DNA from: Streptomyces canus
GTDB taxonomy: Bacteria > Actinomycetota > Actinomycetes > Streptomycetales > Streptomycetaceae
Assembly (NCBI RefSeq): GCF_001514145.1
Contig: NZ_KQ948658.1
Coordinates: 799,274-863,273, forward strand
Direction of reading: 5' to 3'
Length of the DNA stretch: 64,000 bases
In this document: in pieces, positions 31,715 through 41,863 of the stretch
Position numbering within the stretch: position 1 is the stretch's first letter
How the letters are laid out: each line of letters opens with the position of its first letter
Notes under the pieces: generated by a model
The model's database searches: none
What the model saw: the letters and a program-made list of their open reading frames with translations, nothing else
What the model was told of the DNA's origin: nothing
Position numbers and translations under genes: made by a program

Positions 31715-33394
31715 TTACCGGGCGAGCCGGGACGCCTCGCGCCCGCTTCCGCCGGTGAGTTCGGACTCCGAGACCGTCACCAGCCGGGTCCGTCCCTCGC
31801 GAGACTCCCGCGCCTGGTCCAGCCGCAGCCGTGCCGAACGCCCGTTCAGCGTCAGCGTCATGAGTTGGTTGCCGAACCACGGGCCGCCCGTGTGCCGCCA
31901 GGAGACCGGCGGTTGCTCACAGCCGCCGTGCCGGGCGAGCAGCCGCCCGAGCGCCCGCGCGGTCGCGCTCCAGCCGAAGCGGAAGCCGAACCGGATATAG
32001 CTGGGCACAGAGTTGTGGACGGGGGAGCAGGTGAGCTGGAGGACGCGGGCCTCCGGTCCGCCGGAGTGCCACTTCGGCTCGGCCACGTACGCGTGGTGCA
32101 CGTCCCCCGACAGCACCAGCACCGTCGCCGGCGCCTCCGGCCCCGAGCCCACCTCGGCGATCAGGTCCGCCAGCGCAGCGAAGGACTCCGGGAACGCCGC
32201 CCAGTGCTCCAGGTCCGCCTTCCGCCGCAGATCCTCCCCGAACCGGGCCCAGCGCGCCCCTCGGTCCCCCCGGCACAGCGCGGCGTCCCACGCCTCGGCA
32301 TGGTGCACCAGATGCGGCAGCAACCAGGGCAGCGAGGTGCCGATCAGGAGGTGGTCGTAGGAGGCGCGCTCCTCCAGGACCTGTCCGCGCAGCCACTCGG
32401 CCTCGCCGGGGTCCAGCATCGAGCGGTTCTCCTCGTCGAGGACGCGGGCCGCGCGGGAGTCCACCATGAGCAGGCGCACCCGGCCGAAGTCACGCCGGTA
32501 ACTCCAGCGCACGGAGGCCGCGTCGGCCTCGGCCCGGCAGGCGAAGGCGCGCAACTCGTCGGTGCCGTCCGGGGACTGGCGTACGACGGCGTAGAGCGGG
32601 TCGGCGGCCAGCTCGGCCGGGGGGAGGTTGCCCAGGTGCTGGTAGACCCAGTACGACATCAGGCCGCTCAGCAGCCGCTCCCGCCACCAGGAGACTTCGC
32701 GCATGTCCTCGACCCAGGAGGCGGAGGTGTTCCAGTCGTCGATGACGTCGTGGTCGTCGAAGATCATGCAGCTGGGCACGGTGGACAGCAGCCAGCGCAC
32801 CTCGGGGTCGAGCCAGGACTCGTAGTAGAGGTGGGTGTACTCCTCGTAGTCCGCCACCTGGTTGCCCGGCGGGTCGCTCAGATCGCGGCGTGCGGCCAGC
32901 CAGCTCTGGGTGGCCCGGGAGGTCTCGTCGGCGTAGACCTGGTCGCCCAGCAGCAGGAGGACGTCCGGCCGTTCGCCCTCCGGCTCGGCGGCGATACGGG
33001 CCGCGAGGGTGTCCAGGGCGTCGGGGCCCACGGGGTCCTTCTCGCCCTTCGGGGGCGCGGCCCAGCGGCAGGAGCCGAAGGCGACGCGGACGGTGTCCGT
33101 GGCGGCGGGCGTGTGGATGACGGACGGCGGAAACCCTGAGAAGGGGGCGTCGGGCAGCGGCCACACGCGCGTGCCGTCCAGGAACACCTCGTACGACCGC
33201 TCGGTGCCCGGAGCCAGGCCGTCGACCGGGACGAGGGCGTAGTAGTGGCCCGCGATCTGGAACGTGGGTGCCTCGCCGCCGGTGCCGTCCGAGCAGCGCA
33301 CCTCGGCGGTGCACGGACGGCTCGTCTCGACCCATACGGTCGCGGACGAGCCGTCGACGTACCTGAGCAGTGGTCCCAGCCGCAGTTCGGCCAC
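31715..33394 (-). CDS. PhoD-like metallophosphatase
   Basis: 559 residues. After an N-terminal beta domain (LRLGPLLRYVDGSSATVWVETSRPCTAEV) the phosphatase core carries VRVAFGSCRWA, VLLLLGDQVYADE, CMIFDDHDVIDDWN and VLVLSGDVHHAYVAEP, the metal-ligand motifs of the PhoD/metallophosphatase superfamily. Unlike the PhoD at 7386 there is no signal peptide, so it is probably cytoplasmic. Substrate unknown. It converges with nothing: the upstream HNH gene is also on the minus strand with a 71-base gap. Confidence 0.88.
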   Translation of the reverse strand: MAELRLGPLLRYVDGSSATVWVETSRPCTAEVRCSDGTGGEAPTFQIAGHYYALVPVDGLAPGTERSYEVFLDGTRVWPLPDAPFSGFPPSVIHTPAATDTVRVAFGSCRWAAPPKGEKDPVGPDALDTLAARIAAEPEGERPDVLLLLGDQVYADETSRATQSWLAARRDLSDPPGNQVADYEEYTHLYYESWLDPEVRWLLSTVPSCMIFDDHDVIDDWNTSASWVEDMREVSWWRERLLSGLMSYWVYQHLGNLPPAELAADPLYAVVRQSPDGTDELRAFACRAEADAASVRWSYRRDFGRVRLLMVDSRAARVLDEENRSMLDPGEAEWLRGQVLEERASYDHLLIGTSLPWLLPHLVHHAEAWDAALCRGDRGARWARFGEDLRRKADLEHWAAFPESFAALADLIAEVGSGPEAPATVLVLSGDVHHAYVAEPKWHSGGPEARVLQLTCSPVHNSVPSYIRFGFRFGWSATARALGRLLARHGGCEQPPVSWRHTGGPWFGNQLMTLTLNGRSARLRLDQARESREGRTRLVTVSESELTGGSGREASRLAR

Positions 33395-33465
33395 GTGATC
33401 CTCCTCCGTCGCCCCGTACGGTACGGAACGGCGGAGGTCCGCGGGGAGGTTCCGTTACGGAATCG

Positions 33466-34110
33466 TCAGCAGTTGGCGAGGTAGCTCGTGAGCGCGCTCT
33501 TCTCCGCCGAGTCGACGGAGAGGTCGTAGTAGTACTTCACCTGGACCCAGGCGCGGACGTAGGTGCAGCGGTACGAGGTGACCGACGGCATCCACTCGGC
33601 CGGGTCCTGGTCGCTCTTGGACTGGTTCACGTTGTCCGTGACGGCGATCAGCTGCGGGCGGGTGACGTCGTTGGCGAAGCCCTGGCGCTGGGCGGTGGTC
33701 CAGGCGCTCGCGCCGGAGTCCCAGGCCTCGGCGAGCGGGACCAGGTGGTCGATGTCGAGGTCGGAGGCGGCGGTCCAGGTGGCGCCGTCGTACGGGGAGT
33801 ACCAGCTGCCGCTGGTGGCGGTGCAGGCGGAGTTGGTGACGACGTTCGAGCCGTCGCGCTTGAGGATGTACTCACGGGTGTTGCAGGTGCCGCTGATGGT
33901 GATCCACGTCGGGAACAGGTCGCGGTCGTAGCCGGTGCGGTTCTCGGTGGCCACGGTGAGCGAGGCGAGGTAGGTGCGGGCGGTGGCCGCGCTGACCGGC
34001 GTGGGGAGGGCGGCGGAGGCGGTCGGGCCGTTGAGGACCGCGACGGAGGCTATGAGGGCGGTGAGCGCCCCGAGTATGCTGAGCCGTCGACGCGCGTAGA
34101 ACTTCGACAT
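33466..34110 (-). CDS. Secreted HNH-family nuclease
   Basis: 214 residues from ATG 34110. A signal peptide (RRRLSILGALTALIASVAVLNGPTASA) precedes a GmrSD-C/DUF1524-like HNH domain: LDIDHLVPLAEAWDSGAS has the metal-binding D-H of the beta-beta-alpha motif and RPQLIAVTDNVNQSKSDQDPAEWMP the following Asn/His-type helix. Two Cys pairs (GTCNTRE, SACTAT, YRCTYV, LANC) suggest disulfides in the exported enzyme. Probably an extracellular DNase/RNase used for nutrient recovery. Confidence 0.9.
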   Translation of the reverse strand: MSKFYARRRLSILGALTALIASVAVLNGPTASAALPTPVSAATARTYLASLTVATENRTGYDRDLFPTWITISGTCNTREYILKRDGSNVVTNSACTATSGSWYSPYDGATWTAASDLDIDHLVPLAEAWDSGASAWTTAQRQGFANDVTRPQLIAVTDNVNQSKSDQDPAEWMPSVTSYRCTYVRAWVQVKYYYDLSVDSAEKSALTSYLANC

Positions 34111-34261
34111 GCGAACTCCCTTGGGGGACGGGGATGTTGGAGCGCGGGCGTGGAAATGCTCGCGGCTCCGCGTTGCGGGGAGGTGTGCGTTCGGTAAGAA
34201 GTTAGTGACGCGTACATGACACGACAAGATGTATGGCGAAAACGATCACGTACGATGGACG

Positions 34262-34400
34262 GCGTTGAAGGGGAGTAGCTCTTCGCCGGACCGTCGACAT
34301 ACTGCTCAGCTCGTCTGAGCCGGCGCCCGGAGGCAGGTCGCGTGCGGCCCGCCAGCGAGACCTTCGGCCAGTAGTGCACTGACTGTGTGCTGCCGTGCCG
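34262..34400 (+). promoter_or_regulatory. yybP-ykoY (Mn2+-sensing) riboswitch
   Basis: GGGGAGTAGC (34270-34279), GTCGACATACT (34293-34303) and GCGAGACCTTCGGCC (34355-34369) occur in the order and spacing of the yybP-ykoY aptamer, in which the first and last loops form the two-metal site. It sits in the leader of the TMEM165/GDT1-family gene, the family this riboswitch most often controls. High Mn2+ should switch the exporter on. The 3' end of the expression platform is not delimited. Confidence 0.85.
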
Positions 34401-34456
34401 AGGCGTCGTTTCGCAGGAACACTCTCGGTGGGGCGGCCCCGACCGATTGAGGACCC

Positions 34457-35044
34457 TTGATCAGCTTCACCGTGACGGCCGTCGTCTTCGGCGTCGTCTT
34501 CCTCGCCGAACTGCCGGACAAGACCGCGCTCGCCGGCCTCGTCCTCGGCACCCGTTACCGCGCCTCCTACGTCTTCGCGGGCGTCGCCGCCGCCTTCGCG
34601 CTGCATGTCGCGCTCGCTGTCGCGGCCGGCAGCGTGCTGACCCTGCTGCCGCAGCAGATCGTGCAGGCGCTGACGGGCGTGCTCTTCCTCGGTGGCGCGG
34701 CCGTCCTGCTGCTGACGAAGGGCGGGGCCGATGGAGATGCGGAGATCCGCAGGCCCGAGGACCAGTCGTTCTGGAAGGTCGCCGGGGCCGGGTTCATGCT
34801 CATCCTGATCGCCGAGTTCGGGGACCTGACCCAGATCATGACGGCGAACCTCGCGGCCCGTTACGACGACCCGCTCTCCGTCGGTCTCGGCGCGGTGCTC
34901 GCGCTGTGGGCGGTGGCCGGCCTCGGCATCGTCGGCGGAAAGGCCCTGATGAAGCGGGTCCCGCTCAAGATCGTCACGAAGGTCGCGGCGCTGCTGATGC
35001 TGGCGCTCGGGCTCTGGAGCCTGTGGGAGGCCGTGACCGGATGA
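34457..35044 (+). CDS. TMEM165/GDT1-family Mn2+/Ca2+ exporter
   Basis: 195 residues, start TTG 34457 four bases after GAGGA. Two halves each carry the family signature E-x-G-D-(K/R)-(T/S) in the variant forms ELPDKTALAGL and EFGDLTQIMTA, each at the end of a membrane helix, with about six helices in total. Members export manganese or exchange Ca2+/H+. The leader carries a Mn2+-type riboswitch, which makes manganese efflux the most likely role. Confidence 0.92.
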   Translation: MISFTVTAVVFGVVFLAELPDKTALAGLVLGTRYRASYVFAGVAAAFALHVALAVAAGSVLTLLPQQIVQALTGVLFLGGAAVLLLTKGGADGDAEIRRPEDQSFWKVAGAGFMLILIAEFGDLTQIMTANLAARYDDPLSVGLGAVLALWAVAGLGIVGGKALMKRVPLKIVTKVAALLMLALGLWSLWEAVTG

Positions 35045-35200
35045 GCTGAACGGCGAGTGAACTGTTCCGGGCGGTCTCCGGGGAGGGTGGCGGGAACCCG
35101 CCCGATTTTGTACCGTGGAGAAACAAAGTGGCTCCCGCTCGTTTTCCCTGACCGGCGGGCGGGGCCACCTTGTCTCTTCCGTCTGTGCTTGGAGCTGCCG

Positions 35201-35869
35201 ATGACGGCCACCGCCGCCCCCACCGTCCTCACCGCCCGCGCCCTCCTGCTCGACATGGACGGCACCCTCGTCAACTCCGACGCCGTCGTGGAGCGCATCT
35301 GGCGCCGCTGGGCCGAACGCCAGGGGCTGGACGCCGACGAGGTCATGAAGGTCGTCCACGGCCGCCAGGGGCACGCGTCGATGGCGATCCTGCTGCCCGA
35401 CCGGCCCATGGAGCAGAACCTCGCGGACAACGCGCGCATGCTCGCGGAGGAGACCGCCGACATGGACGGTGTCGTGGCGATACCGGGGGCGCCCGCGTTC
35501 CTGGCCGCCCTGCGGGACCTGCCCCACGCGCTGGTGACCTCGGCCGACGTCCCGCTGTCCACGGCCCGGATGGCGGCCGCGGGGCTGGGGCTGCCCGAGG
35601 TCCGTGTCACCGCCGAGTCCGTGGGGGCGAGCAAGCCGGACCCCGAGGGCTTCCTGAAGGGAGCGGCGGAGCTGGGTGTCGCGCCCGCCGACTGCATCGT
35701 CTTCGAGGACTCCGGGGCGGGAATCGCCGCCGGTAAGGCGGCCGGGATGAGGGTCGTGGGAGTCGGGGCGCGAGCCGCGGTGCACGGGCCGGATGTGGTG
35801 GTGGAGGATCTGACGCGGGTGAGGGTGGAAGCGCGGGCGGACGGCATGCTCCAGATCTGCGTGAGGTAG
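35201..35869 (+). CDS. HAD-IA phosphatase (GPP/DOG-like)
   Basis: 222 residues from ATG 35201, six bases after GGAG. LLLDMDGTLVNSDAVVERIW is motif I, ALVTSADVPLS motif II, SKPDPEGFLKGAAELG motif III (Lys) and IVFEDSGAGIAAGKAAGM motif IV. The pattern matches glycerol-3-phosphate or 2-deoxyglucose-6-phosphate phosphatases and beta-phosphoglucomutase relatives. Sugar-phosphate specificity is inferred, not shown. Confidence 0.9.
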   Translation: MTATAAPTVLTARALLLDMDGTLVNSDAVVERIWRRWAERQGLDADEVMKVVHGRQGHASMAILLPDRPMEQNLADNARMLAEETADMDGVVAIPGAPAFLAALRDLPHALVTSADVPLSTARMAAAGLGLPEVRVTAESVGASKPDPEGFLKGAAELGVAPADCIVFEDSGAGIAAGKAAGMRVVGVGARAAVHGPDVVVEDLTRVRVEARADGMLQICVR

Positions 35870-35875
35870 GAGTTT

Positions 35876-35930
35876 TCAGGGGCGCGGGGAACTGCGCGAC
35901 CAGCCCCCACCGCCCCGCACCCGCAAAACC
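35876..35930 (+). repeat. Short interspersed repeat between convergent genes
   Basis: Starts CAGGGGCGCGGGGAACTGCGC, followed by GACCAGCCCCCACCGCCCCGCACCCGC. This is a common Streptomyces 3'-of-gene element, and it matches 3841-3897 nearly base for base. GGGGC / GCCCC and neighbouring segments can pair, so it may work as a bidirectional terminator here between the HAD gene and the minus-strand peptidoglycan-binding gene. Confidence 0.85.
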
Positions 35931-35932
35931 AC

Positions 35933-36877
35933 CTATGGCTCAGTGGTCTCCGACTCCAGCCGCTGCCGGGTCACCAGGTCGTACACCCCGTGCTCCGCCA
36001 CCTGAAGCCCCCGCTGCCACTGATACGCGGAGACCGCGTCCTCCACCCCTTCGTTGTAGTGCCCGCTCGCCTTGCGCGCGTACAGCCCCACCTGGGTGAG
36101 CCGCAGCTCGAGCTCGACGACCTCCGGCCCCTCGGACCCGCGCCGCAGAACCTGCGGAGCCGCCTCGCGTGCCGCGTCGGACCCGGCCGCCGATTCCGTC
36201 GCGGCGGAGGCCGTCGGGGTCGCCGAGGGCTCGGTCGACAGCGACGGGCTGGGCGAGGCGCTGGACCTCGACGGGGACGGGGAGGCCGACGGGCTCGCGC
36301 TCGCCGTGGCGGACGGGGGTGCGGAGGACGGCCGTACGGACGCCGCGGCCGTGGCCGCGGACGCCGACGCCGCGGTCGTCGTCGCATCCGGGACCGCCGG
36401 CCGTACGTCCCCCCGTGCCGCCTCGTCCCGCACCGGCGACTCGTACGTGAACATCCCACCGGCGAACGCGGCCGCGGCGGCCACCGTCACGACCGCCCCG
36501 GCGGTGGCGAGCAGGACGGTACGGCGTCGGGTGCGGCGCGGCGGCCCGTCGGCGGTCCCGTCGGGTGCGGAGGCGTTGGCCTCCACCTCGAACAGGTTCA
36601 GGTCGGTGCGGCTCGGGGTGGCCGGCGGCGGGGCCGGCACGCGCAGCGGCATCGTGGCGTCCGGCGCGGGCGCCTTCGGCACCGGTGCGGTCTCGTCGTC
36701 CAGCTCCACGTACGGCCGTATGCGTAGCGGATCGAAGTCCTCCGCCGCGGCCGCCTCCGCCGTACGTGCGTCCCGCAATGCGTCCGACGCGCGCTGGGTG
36801 CACCCGCAGGACGGGGTGTTGTCGGCCCCTCTCGGTGCCCGGCACTCCGGGCACAGATGGCCGTTCGACTCCGCCAT
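35933..36877 (-). CDS. Single-pass membrane protein with peptidoglycan-binding domain
   Basis: 314 residues from ATG 36877. A cytoplasmic Cys motif (CPECRAPRGADNTPSCGC, 9-26) could bind zinc; a Pro/Asp-rich region leads to one membrane helix (TVLLATAGAVVTVAAAAAFAGG); outside follows a Ser/Ala/Pro/Thr linker of about 90 residues and a C-terminal PG_binding_1 domain (LRRGSEGPEVVELELRLTQVGLY...YDLVTRQRLES). The layout connects cytoplasm and cell wall, as in sensors or wall-attached scaffolds; no partner is adjacent. Confidence 0.87.
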   Translation of the reverse strand: MAESNGHLCPECRAPRGADNTPSCGCTQRASDALRDARTAEAAAAEDFDPLRIRPYVELDDETAPVPKAPAPDATMPLRVPAPPPATPSRTDLNLFEVEANASAPDGTADGPPRRTRRRTVLLATAGAVVTVAAAAAFAGGMFTYESPVRDEAARGDVRPAVPDATTTAASASAATAAASVRPSSAPPSATASASPSASPSPSRSSASPSPSLSTEPSATPTASAATESAAGSDAAREAAPQVLRRGSEGPEVVELELRLTQVGLYARKASGHYNEGVEDAVSAYQWQRGLQVAEHGVYDLVTRQRLESETTEP

Positions 36878-37014
36878 GTGTTCGTCCCTCCCCTCACAAA
36901 CTCCAGCGATTATGCAGACCCCCTCCACAGCCGTCTTTCGGAAGCCCCCGGAATACCGGCTTCCAACAGGACTCAACAGGCCATAACCGGTCACACCGAT
37001 CACGATGGACGTAA

Positions 37015-39078
<2,064 letters not shown>

Positions 39079-39165
39079 TGAAGTGCCTCCCTGGTCATGG
39101 CCTGATTGCCGCCTCCACACATGCGCAGACGGTTTGAACAAACGGTTCAGGGCAACCCGGCAGAC

Positions 39166-39861
39166 ATGTCAACAGGCCTGATCATCGCTCTGATCGTGAT
39201 CGTGGCGGCCGTCGTAGTTGTGGCGGCCGTCCTGACCCTGCGTGGCCGGGGCCCGCAGCACGGCCGGGGCCTGAAGCGACGCTTCGGGCCCGAGTACGAC
39301 CGCGCCGTGGCCCGGCACGACGGGGACGAGAAGGCCGCCGAGCGCGAACTCGCCGAGCGCGTCGAGCGGCATGGATCCCTGCGCGAGCAGCCACTGGAAC
39401 CGGCGGAGCGCCAGCGGTACGAGGACCGCTGGGCGGCCGCCCAGGAACGCTTCGTCGACTCTCCTCAGGAGGCCGTTGCCGAGGCGGACCGGCTGCTCGC
39501 CGAGCTCGCCAAGGACCGGGGCTTCCCGGACGGCGGGCAGTACGAGGAACAGTTCAACGCGCTGTCCGTGCACCACGCGGACCACGTGCACGGCTACCGG
39601 CGGGTGCACGCGGTGGCGGGTGCCCGCACGGACGCCGGGCAGGACGGCGACGGCCGGACGAACACGGAGGAGATGCGCGCCGCCATGGTGGAGGCGCGGG
39701 CCCTCTTCGAGGACCTCGTCGGCCCGCCGCGGAGCCGCGAGGAGTCCCGTACACCCACCGACGAGTCCCACGTGCGCGCGGGCCAGGCCCGCGACGGTCG
39801 CAGTGACGGCCGGGGGCATCTGCCGTGGGCATTCAACAGGCGTCACGCGAAGGGGAGTTGA
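39166..39861 (+). CDS. Membrane-anchored protein, pair member 1
   Basis: 231 residues from ATG 39166. One N-terminal helix (LIIALIVIVAAVVVVAAVLTLRG) then a cytoplasmic charged region. The segment YEDRWAAAQERFVDSPQEAVAEADRLLAELA is repeated, diverged, in the next gene, and the later TEEMRAAMVEARALFEDLV also has a counterpart there. Function unknown. It is followed after 6 bases by its partner, so the two form an operon. Confidence 0.75.
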   Translation: MSTGLIIALIVIVAAVVVVAAVLTLRGRGPQHGRGLKRRFGPEYDRAVARHDGDEKAAERELAERVERHGSLREQPLEPAERQRYEDRWAAAQERFVDSPQEAVAEADRLLAELAKDRGFPDGGQYEEQFNALSVHHADHVHGYRRVHAVAGARTDAGQDGDGRTNTEEMRAAMVEARALFEDLVGPPRSREESRTPTDESHVRAGQARDGRSDGRGHLPWAFNRRHAKGS

Positions 39862-39867
39862 GCGACA

Positions 39868-40545
39868 ATGACGGATGCCGTGAGCGGGGCGGGCGAGGAA
39901 CGGAAGGGCCGGAGCACAGGCGACCCCTCGGACGCTCGCAGCCCCATGGTGACCCCCACCGAGACCGGGGCACCGGACGCCCGGGGGCCCGCGACGGGAC
40001 GCCCGGCGGGTGTGCCTCGTGGTGCGGAAGAGGACCGTGGGGGCCGTGGGGAGCGTCGTGAGTCCATACCGGGCGCGATGACGCCTCCCGGGCGGGGTGA
40101 CGAGGGCGGCTTCGGCGCCGACTCGGTTCCCGGCCGCGACAAGGCCTCCGGCCTCGGTCGTGGGACCGAGCGGGGGCGGGACGCCGGTTCCGACACCGTC
40201 GGTGGCGTCGGAACCGGTGTGGGCGGGGCCTCGAGCCCCGAGAGCCACGAGGCCCGGCTGCTGCCGCACGAGGAGACCGACAAGCTCAGCACGCGGCTCC
40301 AGCACGCCGTCGCCGGGTTCGTGGACGAGCCCCGGTCCGCCGTCGAGGAGGCCGACCACGTGCTGGAGGAGGTCGCCGCCCGGTTCACCGATGCGGTGAC
40401 GCAGCGTCGGCGCACACTGCGCAACTCCTGGCAGACCGGCGACGGCGGCCGGGACGACAAGTCCGTCGGCGTCGGCGACACCGAGCAACTCCGGCTGGCG
40501 CTGCGGGACTACCGCGAGCTGACGGAGCGGTTGCTGCACAGCTGA
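39868..40545 (+). CDS. Soluble protein sharing a domain with pair member 1
   Basis: 225 residues. The first 120 are Gly/Arg/Asp/Pro-rich and probably disordered; the C-terminal 100 (LSTRLQHAVAGFVDEPRSAVEEADHVLEEVAARFTDAV ... TEQLRLALRDYRELTERLL) match the helical domain of the neighbouring membrane protein. No membrane helix. It may bind its membrane-bound paralogue; function unknown. Confidence 0.72.
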   Translation: MTDAVSGAGEERKGRSTGDPSDARSPMVTPTETGAPDARGPATGRPAGVPRGAEEDRGGRGERRESIPGAMTPPGRGDEGGFGADSVPGRDKASGLGRGTERGRDAGSDTVGGVGTGVGGASSPESHEARLLPHEETDKLSTRLQHAVAGFVDEPRSAVEEADHVLEEVAARFTDAVTQRRRTLRNSWQTGDGGRDDKSVGVGDTEQLRLALRDYRELTERLLHS

Positions 40546-40563
40546 CGCATCGTCCATGCGTAC

Positions 40564-40601
40564 GACCGGCCTGCCGCCCGGAGTCGGGTGGCAGGCCGGT
40601 C
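40564..40601 (+). terminator. Terminator hairpin after the paired-paralogue operon
   Basis: GACCGGCCTGCC and GGCAGGCCGGTC form a perfect 12-bp stem; the 14-base loop contains a further CCC/GGG. It begins 18 bases after the stop codon at 40545. Confidence 0.85.
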
Positions 40602-40702
40602 TTGGGTGCCTTGCACCGGACACGGCCGTGCCGGGCGATTTATCATGCGGCGGCGGTGGGCCAACGGGGCTGCCGCGCAAGGACCCTTCAGGAGGAGCGC
40701 AC

Positions 40703-41095
40703 GTGCTCGAACTCACCATGGCCGTCGTCACCGCGGCGGAGGAGGGTGCCACGGCCGGGATGCAGATGGCCGACGCGCCCAGTGACCCGGGCACCGTGCT
40801 GCGGGTGGGCCGCGACAAGTCCGTGTGCCGGCTCGCGACGCCCGACGACTGGCTGTTCGTCTCCCGGGTGCACCTGGAGTTCCTGTGCGGGCCCGAGGGC
40901 GTCTGGCAGGTGACCTGGCTCCAGGGCTCGCAGCCCGATCCCTCGTCCGAGGTACAACTGGTGGCCGGGGCCTACGCGCAGCCGCTGGTCTACGGCGGCT
41001 CCGTGACGCTGCCCCGGGGCGGGAACGGCGAGATCGTCATCCGGGACCGCACCGCCCCGCGCAGCGTCAACGTCGGCTTCTACCACGAGGTGTGA
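40703..41095 (+). CDS. FHA-domain-like protein
   Basis: 130 residues from GTG 40703, five bases after GGAGGAG. After a short start the sequence VLRVGRDKSVCRLATPDDWLFVSRVHLEFLCGPEGVWQVTWLQGSQ follows the FHA pattern (G-R, S-R-x-H) that binds phosphothreonine, ending VTLPRGGNGEIVIRDR. Without a fused kinase or other partner. Likely a phospho-dependent adaptor. Confidence 0.8.
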   Translation: MLELTMAVVTAAEEGATAGMQMADAPSDPGTVLRVGRDKSVCRLATPDDWLFVSRVHLEFLCGPEGVWQVTWLQGSQPDPSSEVQLVAGAYAQPLVYGGSVTLPRGGNGEIVIRDRTAPRSVNVGFYHEV

Positions 41096-41105
41096 GCGTG
41101 CCGGG

Positions 41106-41777
41106 TCACGGCAGCACGCGCGCCAGCGCGAAGCCGTCGTAGCCCTTGCTGCCCACCGTCTGGATCGCCGTGGCGCTCAGCCTCGGGTGCTGCCCGATCA
41201 GTTCGAGCGCGGTGCGGGTGCCCTGAACGTCGGAGGCGGGGTTGCCGGGATCGGCGACCCGGCCGCCCCGTACGACGTTGTCCACCACGATCAGGCTGCC
41301 CGCGCTGGTGAGCTTGAGCGCCCACTCCACGTAGTGCGGGTTGTTGGCCTTGTCGGCGTCGATGAAGACCAGGTCGAAGGGGGGCGGGTTCTCGTCGGCC
41401 AGCTGGGGCAGGGACTCCAGGGCGGGGCCGACCCGCACCTCGGCGATCTTGTCGAGGCCCGCGCGGGCGATGTTGCGGTTCGCGACCTCGGCGTTGACCG
41501 GGCTGTACTCCAGTGAGACCAGACGGCCGTCGGCGGGCAGGGCGCGGGCCAGCCAGATCGTGCTGTAGCCGCCGAGCGTGCCGAGCTCCAGGATCGTACG
41601 GGCGCCCTGGATCTGGGCCAGGAGCTGCAGGAGCTTGCCCTGTGGTGCCGTCACGGCGATGGACGGCAGGCCGGCGGCCTCGCTGTCGCGCAAGGCCGCC
41701 CGGAGCACGTCGTCCTCCGGGGCCAGATGGGTGGTGAAGTAGTCGTCGACGTCGTCCCAGAGCTGCGACTGGCTCAT
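41106..41777 (-). CDS. Class I SAM-dependent O-methyltransferase (CCoAOMT-like)
   Basis: 223 residues. TILELGTLGGYSTIWLARALP is the SAM-binding motif I; FDLVFIDADKANNPHYVEWAL the metal-binding acidic motif (DADK) of the cation-dependent caffeoyl-CoA-type O-methyltransferases; VVDNVVRGGRV carries the second pair of metal ligands (Asp-Asn). Substrate likely a catechol-containing metabolite. A palindromic operator lies directly upstream. Confidence 0.92.
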   Translation of the reverse strand: MSQSQLWDDVDDYFTTHLAPEDDVLRAALRDSEAAGLPSIAVTAPQGKLLQLLAQIQGARTILELGTLGGYSTIWLARALPADGRLVSLEYSPVNAEVANRNIARAGLDKIAEVRVGPALESLPQLADENPPPFDLVFIDADKANNPHYVEWALKLTSAGSLIVVDNVVRGGRVADPGNPASDVQGTRTALELIGQHPRLSATAIQTVGSKGYDGFALARVLP

Positions 41778-41798
41778 GCACCTGTGCCTTTCATATGT

Positions 41799-41828
41799 CT
41801 AGTTAGAGCGGCTAACTAGTTGCTCTAA
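41799..41828. promoter_or_regulatory. Palindromic operator upstream of O-methyltransferase
   Basis: CTAGTTAG-AGCGG-CTAACTAG (41799-41819) is a perfect 8-bp inverted repeat with a 5-base centre. GTTAGAGC (41803-41810) can alternatively pair with the nearby GCTCTAAC (41821-41828), so two overlapping dyads exist. The short AT-rich arms are typical of a MarR- or TetR-family operator. No regulator gene is adjacent. Confidence 0.65.
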
Positions 41829-41863
41829 CGAATATAGTCCGGCACCCGGTCGCTGTCAGCGGA

